A stretch of DNA of 64,000 nt from Mesorhizobium huakuii (GTDB lineage Bacteria; Pseudomonadota; Alphaproteobacteria; Rhizobiales; Rhizobiaceae), in NCBI RefSeq assembly GCF_014189455.1, contig NZ_CP050296.1, forward strand, positions 4,522,001 through 4,586,000. The letters are read 5' to 3'. Shown in pieces: positions 43,561-52,264 of the stretch. A program made the position numbers and the translations under genes. Position 1 is the first letter of the stretch; each line of letters starts with the position of its first letter. Under the pieces are notes generated by a model that worked only from the letters and a program-made list of their open reading frames with translations, did not search any database and had not been told where the DNA came from.

Positions 43561-44946
43561 ATGACATTGTGGCAACCCGATCCCGCGCTCATCCGGCGGC
43601 CAGCCTATCAATCGCTGGCCGACCAGTTCGCGCGCGCCATCCATGACGGGCGCCTCGCCAATGGCGCACGCCTGCCGACGCATCGCCGGCTGGCCGACGA
43701 TCTCAAGCTGTCGGTGCAGACGGTCAGCCGCGCCTATGAGGAATTGATCCGCCGCGGCCTGATTTCGGGCGAGATCGGCCGTGGCAGCTTCGTCCAGACG
43801 CAGCGCCGCGAGCCGGAGCCGCCCTATCTGCCCGAGCGTCTCGGCGAGGTCATCGACCTCTCCATCCTGAAGCCGGTCTGCGAGCCGATGCATCTGGAGC
43901 GGCTGAAGCAGGCGCTGGGCTGGCTGGCCGAGAATCTTCCCTCGAGTTCGGCGCTGTCCTTCCGGCCCAACATGGTGTTCCCGCGCCACCGCGCCGTGGC
44001 GGTCGACTGGCTGAAACTGTGCGGGCTCGATGCCTCGGCGCAGAACATCAGCCTGACCAACGGCGCCACCGCCGGCATGACGGTGGCGCTGATGAGCGTG
44101 GCGCCACCGGGCTCGACAGTTGCCACCGAGGCGATCGGCCATCACACGCTGGTGCCACTGGCGCGCTATCTCGGCTTCAACCTCGAAGGCTTGCCGATCG
44201 ACGACAACGGCCTGATCCCGGAGGCGCTGGACGAGGCCTGCCGGCTGTCAGACATCCGCGCGGTGTTCGTGCAGCCCTCGGTGATCAACCCCACGGCAAC
44301 GCTGATGGATGCGCGGCGGCGCGAAGAAATCGCTGCCGTTGCACGCAAGCACGACATCGCCATCATCGAGAACGATGTGCTGGGGCCGCTGGTCGAGGAC
44401 CGGCCGCCGCCGGTCGCGGCCTTCGCCCCGGAACGCACGCTCTACGTCACCTCCTTCACCAAGATCACCGTGCCTGGCCTGCGCATCGGCTACCTCGCCG
44501 CGCCCGACCGTTATGTCGCGGCAGTGGCCAACCGGCATCTGGTCTCCAACTGGATGGCAACACCGCTGGTGGCCGAGATCGCCACCAAATGGGTGGCCGA
44601 CGGCACGGCGATGGAGCTCGTGCGCTGGCAGCGCGCCGCACTTCGGCGGCGGCAGGACATCGCCGCCGAGGTGTTGGCAGGGATCGACTATCGCGCCCGG
44701 CGCGACGGGCTGCATGTCTGGCTGCAACTGCCCGACGACCGTGCCGAGGAGGGCTTTGTCGCCCAGGCCCGGCTGCAGGGCGTCGCGATCGCGCCGGGCA
44801 CCTCCTTCCGCATTTCGGATGCGCCCTGGCATCCGGCGGTGCGCATCTCGCTGGGTTCGACCACCGAGGGGGAACTGCGCGCCGGCCTCGGCGTTGTCAC
44901 CAAGCTCTTGCTTGGCGATCCGGAGCACCTGCTGCTGGCGATTTGA
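43561..44946 (+). CDS. enuR: MocR/GabR-type regulator of ectoine catabolism (EnuR/EhuR)
   Basis: A 461-residue fusion: N-terminal GntR winged helix (residues about 13-80, LPTHRRLADDLKLSVQTVSRAYEEL) and a fold-type I aminotransferase domain. PLP Lys301 is in SFTKITVPGLRIG and the Asp/Asn contacts in NDVLGPLVED. In Ruegeria pomeroyi EnuR uses PLP to sense ectoine-derived diaminobutyrates and represses the uptake and catabolic genes. The position between the asnC arm and the ehu-eut arm is the expected one. Transcription continues toward ehuA after a 125-base spacer with repeats. Confidence 0.85.
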   Translation: MTLWQPDPALIRRPAYQSLADQFARAIHDGRLANGARLPTHRRLADDLKLSVQTVSRAYEELIRRGLISGEIGRGSFVQTQRREPEPPYLPERLGEVIDLSILKPVCEPMHLERLKQALGWLAENLPSSSALSFRPNMVFPRHRAVAVDWLKLCGLDASAQNISLTNGATAGMTVALMSVAPPGSTVATEAIGHHTLVPLARYLGFNLEGLPIDDNGLIPEALDEACRLSDIRAVFVQPSVINPTATLMDARRREEIAAVARKHDIAIIENDVLGPLVEDRPPPVAAFAPERTLYVTSFTKITVPGLRIGYLAAPDRYVAAVANRHLVSNWMATPLVAEIATKWVADGTAMELVRWQRAALRRRQDIAAEVLAGIDYRARRDGLHVWLQLPDDRAEEGFVAQARLQGVAIAPGTSFRISDAPWHPAVRISLGSTTEGELRAGLGVVTKLLLGDPEHLLLAI

Positions 44947-44981
44947 GCCAACTGTGCTTCGAAATTGTGCGGAATCAGAAT

Positions 44982-45016
44982 AATTGTCATGATATTATTT
45001 TCCCAATTGACATGAT
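44982..45016. promoter_or_regulatory. AATTGTCATGAT / AATTGACATGAT direct repeats upstream of ehuA
   Basis: Two 12-mers differing at one base lie at 44982-44993 and 45005-45016, 23 bases apart start to start. They sit in an AT-rich stretch between enuR and ehuA, and the second includes TTGACA (45007-45012). GabR/MocR regulators typically bind pairs of direct repeats about two turns apart, so this is a good candidate EnuR site. Confidence 0.5.
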
Positions 45017-45071
45017 TTGGCGCGTTCCGCATCGTTAAGGGCACAGGCTTCTCCAGCACGGGGAAATTCAT

Positions 45072-45863
45072 TTGTCCGCCACCGCGCCCATCATCAAGAT
45101 CGACGGCATCTCGAAGAGCTTTGGCAGCTTCAAGGTGCTCGACGGCCTGTCGATGCAGGTCATGCCGCGCGAGAAGCTGGCGCTGATCGGCCCGTCCGGT
45201 TCGGGCAAGACGACCATCTTGCGCATCCTGATGACGCTGGAGCGCATCGATGGCGGCCACATCCAGATCGAGGGCGAGCAGCTCTACCACATGGAGCGCA
45301 ATGGCCAGCTGCTGCCGGCCGACGAGCGGCATCTGGCCAGGATGCGGCAGAAGATCGGCATGGTCTTCCAGCTGTTCAACCTGTTTCCGCACAAGAGCGT
45401 CATCGACAATGTGACGCTGGCGCCGATGCTGACCAACGGCACGCCGCGCGCTGCCGCCGAGAAGCGGGCGATGGAACTGCTCGACATGGTCGGCATGGCC
45501 GACAAGGCCAAGGCGATGCCGGCGCAGCTGTCGGGCGGTCAAAAACAGCGCGTCGCTATCGCCCGCGCGCTCGCTCTGCAGCCCAAGATCATGCTGTTCG
45601 ACGAGGTGACGTCGGCGCTCGACCCGGAACTGGTCGAGGAAGTGCTCAACGTCCTATGGCGGCTCTGCGCCGAGACCGACATGACCATGCTGCTGGTCAC
45701 CCACGAGATGGGGTTCGCCCACGACTTCGCCGACCGGGTGCTGTTCTTCGATCGCGGCAAGATCGTCGAGGAAGGCAAACCCGACGAGATTTTCCGCAAT
45801 CCCAAGCAGGAGCGCACGCAAGGCTTCCTGAAGAAGATCATCGCGGCCGGACATCGCGTCTGA
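45072..45863 (+). CDS. ehuA: ectoine/hydroxyectoine ABC importer ATPase EhuA
   Basis: ATP-binding subunit of a polar-amino-acid-type importer, 263 residues. Walker A GPSGSGKTT, Q-loop VFQLFNLFPHKSV, signature LSGGQKQRV and Walker B MLFDEVTSALDPE are intact. The likely start is TTG 45072, with GGGGAAA about eight bases upstream; no ATG lies near the conserved N-terminus. EhuABCD was defined in Sinorhizobium meliloti as the inducible ectoine and hydroxyectoine uptake system. Here it leads directly into ehuB and the eut genes. Confidence 0.9.
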   Translation: MSATAPIIKIDGISKSFGSFKVLDGLSMQVMPREKLALIGPSGSGKTTILRILMTLERIDGGHIQIEGEQLYHMERNGQLLPADERHLARMRQKIGMVFQLFNLFPHKSVIDNVTLAPMLTNGTPRAAAEKRAMELLDMVGMADKAKAMPAQLSGGQKQRVAIARALALQPKIMLFDEVTSALDPELVEEVLNVLWRLCAETDMTMLLVTHEMGFAHDFADRVLFFDRGKIVEEGKPDEIFRNPKQERTQGFLKKIIAAGHRV

Positions 45864-45946
45864 CCGCTTTGCGGGGGCGGAAGATCGCCCCAGACAAACC
45901 AAGGCAAGAAGCCAAAACCAAGACAAGAAACAAGGAGTTGGGAACA

Positions 45947-46798
45947 ATGAAGAAACTTGGCATTCTGGCCGGCGTCGCCGGCCTTGCATTGACGGCGGTG
46001 CTGGCCGCCTCGACCGCGGGTTCGGCCGACGACAGCAAACTCGAGCAGTTGAAGGCACAGGGCTTCGCCCGCGTCGCCATCGCCAACGAGCCGCCCTACA
46101 CGGCCGTCGCCGCCGACGGCAAGGTTTCGGGCGCGGCACCCGACGTGGCGCGCGAGATCTTCAAGCGCCTCGGAGTTAGCGACATCGTCGCCTCGATCTC
46201 CGAATATGGCGCGATGATCCCCGGCCTGAAGGCCGGCCGTTTCGACGTCGTCACCGCCGGCCTGTTCATGAAGCCGGAACGTTGCGCGGCTGTCGCCTAT
46301 TCCGAACCGGTGCTGTGCGACGCCGAGGCGATGCTGGTGAAGAAGGGCAATCCGAAAGGTTTCAAGAGCTACGAGGATGTCGCCAAGGACACGACAGCCA
46401 CGATCGGCGCGCCCGGCGGCGGCACCGAGGAGAAGCTGGCCCTCAATGCCGGCGTGCCGCGCGAGCGTGTCATCGTCGTGCCGGATGGCCAGAGCGGCCT
46501 GAAGATGGTGCAGGACGGCCGCATCGACGCCTACTCGCTGCCGGTCCTGTCGATCAACGATCTGATGAAGAAGGCCGCCGATCCGAACCTCGAAGTCATC
46601 GCGCCGGTGCAGGGCGCCCCGGTCTATTGCGACGGCGCCGCCTTCAAGAAGGGCGACGAGGCGCTGCGCGATGCCTATGACGTCGAACTTGCCAAGATGA
46701 AGAAGTCGGGCGAGTTCGCCAAAATCATCGAGCCCTACGGCTTCTCGGCCGCCGCCGCGATGTCGACAACGCGCGACAAGCTCTGCTCGGCGAAGTAG
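45947..46798 (+). CDS. ehuB: ectoine/hydroxyectoine-binding periplasmic protein EhuB
   Basis: Binding protein of 283 residues with a signal peptide (MKKLGILAGVAGLALTAVL, cleavage near GSAD). The mature sequence has the EhuB ligand-site segments IANEPPYTAV, GAAPDVAREIFKRLGV, SISEYGAMIPGLKAGRFD and TAGLFMKPERCAAVAYSEP. These distinguish EhuB from general amino-acid binders. AAGGAG lies nine bases before ATG 45947. A long spacer with a palindromic element separates it from ehuC, which would favour higher expression of the binding protein. Confidence 0.92.
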   Translation: MKKLGILAGVAGLALTAVLAASTAGSADDSKLEQLKAQGFARVAIANEPPYTAVAADGKVSGAAPDVAREIFKRLGVSDIVASISEYGAMIPGLKAGRFDVVTAGLFMKPERCAAVAYSEPVLCDAEAMLVKKGNPKGFKSYEDVAKDTTATIGAPGGGTEEKLALNAGVPRERVIVVPDGQSGLKMVQDGRIDAYSLPVLSINDLMKKAADPNLEVIAPVQGAPVYCDGAAFKKGDEALRDAYDVELAKMKKSGEFAKIIEPYGFSAAAAMSTTRDKLCSAK

Positions 46799-46809
46799 CG
46801 CCTCTTTTT

Positions 46810-46936
46810 CCTTCTCCCCGTTCACGGGGAGAAGGTGTCACGAAGTGACGGACGAGGGGCAGCGCCAAGTTCTGCCATGCTAGCGCTGCCCCTCATCTGC
46901 CTGCCGGCATCTTCTCCCCGTGGAACGGGGAGAAGG
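46810..46936. repeat. RIME-like nested palindromic element between ehuB and ehuC
   Basis: The element has hairpin CCTTCTCCCCG-TTCA-CGGGGAGAAGG (46810-46835), a small hairpin GTCAC-GAA-GTGAC (46837-46849), then GAGGGGCAGCG, which pairs with CGCTGCCCCTC about 20 bases on, and a last hairpin CTTCTCCCCG-TGGAA-CGGGGAGAAG (46911-46935). This is the architecture of rhizobial intergenic mosaic elements. It lies inside the operon and would be transcribed, so it may stabilise the ehuB part of the mRNA. The element at 61105-61280 has the same modules. Confidence 0.8.
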
Positions 46937-46969
46937 AAGCTAACCGCCAACGTTGGAACCTCTAATCGA

Positions 46970-47629
46970 ATGACCCAGTGGTCCGGCTATCTCGGCCTGA
47001 TAGTGCAGGGAGCGCTTGTCACCATCGAGCTGACGCTGATGGGATCGGTGCTTGCCCTGATCATGGCCTTTCTTGCCGGCATGGGGCGGCTGTCGCGCTT
47101 CTTCGCGCTGAGGGCGCTGGCCACCGCCTATATCGAATTCTTCCGCGGCACCTCGATCTTCGTGCAGCTGTTCTTCGCCTATTTCGTGCTGCCGCTGATT
47201 GGCCTTGAACTGACGCCACTGCAAGCCGGCGTGCTGGCACTGGGCCTGAATGTCGGCGCCTATGCCGCCGAAGTGGTGCGCGGCGCCGTGCAATCGATCG
47301 GGCGCGAACAGCACGAGGCCTGCATCGCGCTCAATCTCGGCCGCTGGCAAGGCATGCGCCATGTCATCCTGCCGCAAGCATTTCTGGTGATGCTGCCGAC
47401 CTTCGGCAACAACGCCATCGAACTGCTCAAGGCCACATCGGTCGTCTCGCTGATCTCGCTCGCCGACCTGACCTTCCAGGCGCAGGTCGTGCGTGCCCAG
47501 ACCGGCAACACCATGGTGCCGTTCACCACCATCCTGGTCATCTATTTCATCCTGGCGCTGCTCATTTCATGGGGTGTGCGCTCGCTGGAGCGCCGCATGG
47601 CACGCGGCCTCGATGGGGTGCGCGCCTGA
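46970..47629 (+). CDS. ehuC: ectoine/hydroxyectoine ABC importer permease EhuC
   Basis: A 219-residue inner-membrane permease of the HisM family with about five helices. The EAA region is seen as REQHEACIALNLGRWQGMRHVILPQAF. ATG 46970 matches the usual N-terminus (TQWSGYLGLIVQGALVTIELT). A longer frame reaching 46835 would run into the palindromic element and is not real. Its stop overlaps the ehuD start (TGATG). Confidence 0.9.
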   Translation: MTQWSGYLGLIVQGALVTIELTLMGSVLALIMAFLAGMGRLSRFFALRALATAYIEFFRGTSIFVQLFFAYFVLPLIGLELTPLQAGVLALGLNVGAYAAEVVRGAVQSIGREQHEACIALNLGRWQGMRHVILPQAFLVMLPTFGNNAIELLKATSVVSLISLADLTFQAQVVRAQTGNTMVPFTTILVIYFILALLISWGVRSLERRMARGLDGVRA

Positions 47630-48288
47630 TGGAATGGGACTGGGATTTTGTCCGGCAGATCCTGCCGACGCTGATCCAGGGGGTGAAGATCACCATCCTG
47701 GCGACGCTGCTCGGTTCGGTGCTGGCGGCGATTGTCGGGTTGGGCATTGCGCTCGCACGCCGCTCGCCCAACAAGGCGCTGTCGGGCACCGTCGGCTGGG
47801 CGGCCGAATTCATTCGCGGCACACCGCTTCTGGTGCAGCTCTATTTCATCTTCTACGTGCTGCCCGACATCGGCATTCTTCTGCCGCCGCTGGTCGCCGG
47901 TGTCATCGGGCTTGGCTTGCACTACGGCACCTACACGGCCGAGGTCTACCGCGCCGGCATCGACAATGTACCGCGTGGTCAGTGGGAGGCCGCCAAGGCC
48001 TGCAATCTCAGCGCCACGCAGACCTGGACGCACATCATCATTCCGCAGGCCATTCCGCCGATGATCCCGGCGCTGGCCAACTATTTCATCGCCATGTTCA
48101 AGGAGACGCCGTTGCTCTCGGCGATCACCGTGCTGGAGCTGATGAACCAGGCGAAGAGCGTCGCCAACACCTACTACCGCTATATCGAGCCGATCACGCT
48201 GGTCGGCGCGTTCTTCCTCGCCATCAGTCTTTGCTCGGTCGTGTTGCTGCGCTGGCTGGAACGCCGCTACGGCAAGATCGAGAGGTAA
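47629..48288 (+). CDS. ehuD: ectoine/hydroxyectoine ABC importer permease EhuD
   Basis: Second HisM-type permease, 219 residues, forming the membrane heterodimer with EhuC. It begins MEWDWDFVRQILPTLIQG, and the EAA region is RGQWEAAKACNLSATQTWTHIIIPQAIPP. The start at 47629 shares a base with the ehuC stop, so the two are coupled. eutA begins three bases after its stop, joining transport and catabolism in one operon. Confidence 0.9.
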   Translation: MEWDWDFVRQILPTLIQGVKITILATLLGSVLAAIVGLGIALARRSPNKALSGTVGWAAEFIRGTPLLVQLYFIFYVLPDIGILLPPLVAGVIGLGLHYGTYTAEVYRAGIDNVPRGQWEAAKACNLSATQTWTHIIIPQAIPPMIPALANYFIAMFKETPLLSAITVLELMNQAKSVANTYYRYIEPITLVGAFFLAISLCSVVLLRWLERRYGKIER

Positions 48289-48291
48289 TCC

Positions 48292-49071
48292 GTGAAACCT
48301 TTGCCTGAGATCAAGGTTGCGCCCAACCAGCCAGCACTCGATGACCGTCCGCTCAACAAGCGCATCGGCCTGATCATCCTTGCCACCGATCACACCAGCG
48401 AACCCGACTTTCGCCGCATGGTGGCGAGCGAGCGCATCGGCGTCTATGTCGCGCGCATTCCTTACGCCAACCCGACAACGCCTGACAATCTGCGCAAGAT
48501 GCAGCCGGCGCTGACCGCGGGCGCGGCGCTGATCCTTCCGGACGAGCCACTCGACGCCATCTGCTATTCCTGCACCTCGGCATCCGTGGTGATCGGCGAT
48601 GCCGAGATCGAGGCGGCGATCCAGGCGGTCAAGCCCGACATTCCCGTCGTCACGCCGCCGATGGCGGGCGTGCGCGGGCTGAAGGCGCTGGGTGCGAAAA
48701 GGATCAGCATCCTCACCCCTTACACGGTCGAAACCTCCAGGCCGATGGCAGCCTATTTCGCGGCACGCGGTTTCGAGATCGCCAGCTTTACCTGTCTGGA
48801 TTTCGAGGATGATCGCGAGATGGCGCGTATCGCCCCGGCGACGCTTGTCGATCTCGCGCGTCAGGCGACCCACCCGCAGGCCCAAGCGCTGTTCGTGTCC
48901 TGCACGGCGCTGCGCGGTGCGCTCGCGGTCACCGGCATGGAACAGGCGATCGATCGCCCGGTTGTGACCAGCAACCAGGCCAGCGCCTGGAATTGCCTGC
49001 GGCTGTGCGGCGACGAGACGGCCCACCCCGAATTCGGCCGTCTGATGACGCTGCCTTTGCCTCGCGATTGA
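48292..49071 (+). CDS. eutA: ectoine utilization protein EutA (Asp/Glu racemase fold)
   Basis: A 259-residue protein of the Asp/Glu racemase or arylmalonate decarboxylase/maleate isomerase superfamily. Both catalytic cysteine regions are visible (ICYSCTSASVVIG and LFVSCTALRG). EutA is conserved next to EutB and EutC in hydroxyectoine-degrading bacteria and is thought to act with them in converting hydroxyectoine to ectoine; its exact reaction is not settled as far as I know. It starts with GTG 48292 after a GAGAGG site. Confidence 0.88.
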   Translation: MKPLPEIKVAPNQPALDDRPLNKRIGLIILATDHTSEPDFRRMVASERIGVYVARIPYANPTTPDNLRKMQPALTAGAALILPDEPLDAICYSCTSASVVIGDAEIEAAIQAVKPDIPVVTPPMAGVRGLKALGAKRISILTPYTVETSRPMAAYFAARGFEIASFTCLDFEDDREMARIAPATLVDLARQATHPQAQALFVSCTALRGALAVTGMEQAIDRPVVTSNQASAWNCLRLCGDETAHPEFGRLMTLPLPRD

Positions 49072-49076
49072 CGATC

Positions 49077-50063
49077 ATGGCGACCGTCACTCTTAGCGAT
49101 ATCCGAGCCGCGCGTGAGCGCATTGCCGGCAAGGTCGAGCGCACGCCAACTGTGCTTTCCCAGAATTTGTCAGAACAATTGGGCACCCCCGTCCATCTCA
49201 AGCTCGAACACCGCCAGACCACCGGCAGCTTCAAGCTGCGCGGCGCCTCGAATGCCGTCGCCTCATTGAGCGCGGAAGAGAAGGCGCGCGGCGTGGTCGC
49301 GGCGTCGACCGGCAATCACGGCCGGGCGCTGGCGCATGCCGCGAAGCTCGAAGGCATGCGCGCGGTGATCTGCATGTCGCGCCTGGTGCCCCAGAACAAG
49401 CTCGACGAAATCCGCCGACTTGGCGCCGAAATCCGCATTGTCGGCAACAGCCAGGACGACGCGCAGCAGGAGGTCGAGCGCTTGGTGGCGGAGGAGGGGC
49501 TGGTGATGTTGCCGCCCTTCGACCATCCGGCCATCATCGCCGGGCAAGGCACGCTCGGGCTGGAGATGATCGAGCAGGTTCCGGACGCTGCTCTCATCCT
49601 GGTGCAGCTCTCCGGCGGCGGGCTGGCCTCCGGCGTCGCTGCCGCCGTCAAGGGCGTCAACCCCGGCACAAAAATCATTGGCGTTTCGATGGCGCGTGGC
49701 GCAGCGATGAAGGCAAGCCTCGATGCCGGCATGCCAGTGCCCGTGGAAGAACTGCCGACGCTGGCGGATTCGCTCGGTGGCGGCATCGGCCTCGACAACA
49801 GGCTGACTTTCGCCATGTGCCGCGACCTGCTCGACGATGTCATCCTGCTGAGCGAGGACGAGATCACCGCCGGCATCCACCATGCCTACGCTGAGGAGCG
49901 CGAGATCGTCGAGGGCGCCGGCGCAGTGGGCATCGCCGCGCTGCTCACCGGCAAGGTCAAGGCGAGCGGGCCGGTGGTCGTACTTCTCTCGGGCCGCAAC
50001 ATCGACATGAACGCACATCGCAGGATCGTCTGCGGCGAGGCAATTGGGGAGCGCGCCGCATGA
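49077..50063 (+). CDS. eutB: hydroxyectoine utilization dehydratase EutB
   Basis: PLP-dependent dehydratase of the threonine dehydratase (fold-type II) family, 328 residues. The Schiff-base Lys is in TTGSFKLRGASNA, and the phosphate-binding loop GGG is in VQLSGGGLASGVAA. The substrate-binding STGNHGRA motif is present. In the accepted model EutB removes water from hydroxyectoine and EutC reduces the product to ectoine. ATG 49077 fits the family N-terminus; the ribosome-binding site is weak, consistent with coupling to eutA five bases upstream. Confidence 0.88.
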   Translation: MATVTLSDIRAARERIAGKVERTPTVLSQNLSEQLGTPVHLKLEHRQTTGSFKLRGASNAVASLSAEEKARGVVAASTGNHGRALAHAAKLEGMRAVICMSRLVPQNKLDEIRRLGAEIRIVGNSQDDAQQEVERLVAEEGLVMLPPFDHPAIIAGQGTLGLEMIEQVPDAALILVQLSGGGLASGVAAAVKGVNPGTKIIGVSMARGAAMKASLDAGMPVPVEELPTLADSLGGGIGLDNRLTFAMCRDLLDDVILLSEDEITAGIHHAYAEEREIVEGAGAVGIAALLTGKVKASGPVVVLLSGRNIDMNAHRRIVCGEAIGERAA

Positions 50064-51052
50064 GCCGTATGACGATACTGACCGAGAGAGAATTGCGTGA
50101 GATCGTGACGCTCGATCTCGACGCGGTCGCTTGCGTCGAGAACGCCTTTCGCGCACTGGCCACCTTGCCGGTGGCGATGCCGCCGATCCTGCGCCTCGAC
50201 ATCCCCGAGCATCGCGGCGAAGTCGACGTAAAGTCCGCTTACGTACCCGGTATCGACTGCTTTGCCGTTAAGATCAGCTCCGGCTTCTTCGACAATCCAA
50301 AGCTCGGCCTGCCGAGCGGTGGCGGCATGATGGTGCTGCTTTCGGCAAAGACCGGTGTGGTCGAGGCGCTGCTGCTCGACAATGGCTACCTGACCGATGT
50401 CCGCACCGCAGCGGCAGGCGCGGTCGCGGCGAAGCATCTGTCGCGCGAAGACTCCACCGTAGCGGCAATCTTCGGCGCAGGTTTGCAGGCAGGTCTGCAA
50501 TTGGAAGCACTGCGCCTTGTCAGGCCGATCGCCGAGGCGCGAATCTGGGCGCGCGACGCCGCCAAGGCCGAAGCCACTGCTGCCCGCTTGCGTGAGAAAC
50601 TTGGCATCGTCGTGCGCGCGGAACCCGAGGCGGCAAAGGCGGCTGCCGGCGCTGACATCATCGTCACCACGACGCCGTCGACCGAGCCGCTGATCAAGGC
50701 CGGCTTCGTCGCCGCCGGCCAGCACATCACCGCCATGGGCTCGGATGCCGAGCACAAGAACGAGATTGCGTCGGCGATCCTGCGCATGGCCGATCTCTAT
50801 GTCGCCGACAGCGCCCGCCAAACGCGGCGCCTTGGTGAACTGCACCATGCCGTCGCTGCAGGAGTGATGGCTGCAGATGCCGAGGTGACTGAGCTCGGCC
50901 AGATCATCGCCGGCGCAAAACACGGCCGGCGCTCGGCCAGCGATATCACCATCGCCGACCTGACCGGCACCGGCGTGCAGGACACGGCGATTGCGACGCT
51001 CGCCCGCGACCGGGCTCGCGCTGCCAATGCCGGAACCATCTTTGAAAGCTGA
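50060..51052 (+). CDS. eutC: ectoine utilization protein EutC (ornithine cyclodeaminase family)
   Basis: NAD(P)-binding protein of the ornithine cyclodeaminase/mu-crystallin family, 330 residues. It has FAVKISSGFFDN, LLLDNGYLTDVRTAAAGA, the dinucleotide motif FGAGLQAGLQLEAL, and GSDAEHKNEI. Together with EutB it is expected to turn hydroxyectoine into ectoine. The start overlaps eutB in ATGA, so the pair is coupled. Confidence 0.88.
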   Translation: MSRMTILTERELREIVTLDLDAVACVENAFRALATLPVAMPPILRLDIPEHRGEVDVKSAYVPGIDCFAVKISSGFFDNPKLGLPSGGGMMVLLSAKTGVVEALLLDNGYLTDVRTAAAGAVAAKHLSREDSTVAAIFGAGLQAGLQLEALRLVRPIAEARIWARDAAKAEATAARLREKLGIVVRAEPEAAKAAAGADIIVTTTPSTEPLIKAGFVAAGQHITAMGSDAEHKNEIASAILRMADLYVADSARQTRRLGELHHAVAAGVMAADAEVTELGQIIAGAKHGRRSASDITIADLTGTGVQDTAIATLARDRARAANAGTIFES

Positions 51053-51081
51053 TGCTGGCCGCAAAACAAGGACCAAGAACA

Positions 51082-52259
51082 ATGCAACCAAACCTGAAAT
51101 TCTCGCGCGGCGAATTTGCGGATCGCCTCGCCAAGACGCGGCAAGCCATGGCGGCGAAGGGCGTCGATCTGTTGATCGTAAGCGATCCCTCCAACATGGC
51201 CTGGCTGACCGGTTATGATGGCTGGTCGTTCTACGTGCATCAGGCGGTCATCGTGCCGCCCTCAGGTGAGCCGGTCTGGTACGGCCGCGCCAGGACGCCA
51301 ACGGCGCTAAGCGCACCGCCTATCTCGCGCATGACAACATCGTCGGCTACGCCGACCACTACGTGCAGTCGACGGAGCGCCACCCGATGGATTTCTTGTC
51401 CAGCGTGCTTGCCGATCGCGGCTGGGGCAAGCTCACCATCGGCGTCGAGATGGACAATTACTGGTTTTCCGCCGCTGCATTCGCTTCGCTGCAAAAACAT
51501 CTGCCCAACGCCCGCTTTGTCGACGCCACCGCGCTGGTCAACTGGCAGCGCGCGGTAAAGAGCCCGACCGAGATCGACTACATGCGCAAGGCCGCCCGTA
51601 TCGTCGAAGCCATGCACCAGCGCATCGTCGACAGGATAGAGATCGGCATGCGCAAATGCGATCTCGTCGCCGAGATCTACGATGCCGGCACGCGCGGCGT
51701 CGACGGTATTGGCGGCGACTATCCGGCGATCGTACCGCTGCTGCCGTCCGGCGCGGATGCCTCGGCGCCGCACCTGACCTGGGACGACCAGCCGATGAAG
51801 CGGGGCGAGGGCACCTTCTTCGAGATCGCCGGCTGCTACAACCGCTACCACTGCCCGCTGTCGCGCACCGTCTTTCTCGGCAAGCCGACGCAGGAATTCC
51901 TCGATGCCGAGAAGGCCACCCTGGAAGGCATGGAGGCGGGGCTTGCTGCCGCAAAGCCCGGCAACGCTTGCGAGGACATCGCCAATGCCTTCTTCGCCGT
52001 CCTGAAGAAATACGGCATCGTCAAGGACAACCGCACCGGCTATTCGATCGGTCTTTCCTATCCGCCGGACTGGGGCGAACGCACGATGAGCCTGCGCCCC
52101 GGCGACCGCACCGAGCTCAAGCCCGGCATGACCTTCCATTTCATGACCGGCCTCTGGCTGGAAACGATGGGGCTGGAGATCACCGAGTCCATCCTGATCA
52201 CCGAAACCGGTGTAGAGTGCCTGGCCAATGTGCCGCGCAAACTGGTGGTGAAGAATTGA
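51082..52259 (+). CDS. eutD: ectoine hydrolase EutD/DoeA (M24 peptidase family), frameshifted
   Basis: Opens the ectoine ring to N-acetyl-diaminobutyrate. The first part, frame 51082 to about 51288, has the N-terminal creatinase-like region (VDLLIVSDPSNMAWLTGYDGW, GEPVWYGR). The rest, in another frame, runs from QDANGAKRTAYLAHDN to the stop at 52259 and holds the pita-bread domain (GGDYPAIVPLLPSG, FFEIAGCYNRYHCPLSRTVF, GLWLETMGLEITES). The frame changes at GGCCGCGCCAGG: restoring one G after 51287 gives GGC CGC GGC CAG GAC and a continuous protein of about 390 residues. The rest of the operon is intact, so a one-base sequencing deletion is likely. ATG 51082. Confidence 0.85.
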
Positions 52260-52264
52260 GCCCG

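Noticed and set aside
46810..46936. CRISPR-like repeat
   Set aside because: Nested inverted repeats without regular spacers; the structure is that of a palindromic intergenic element.
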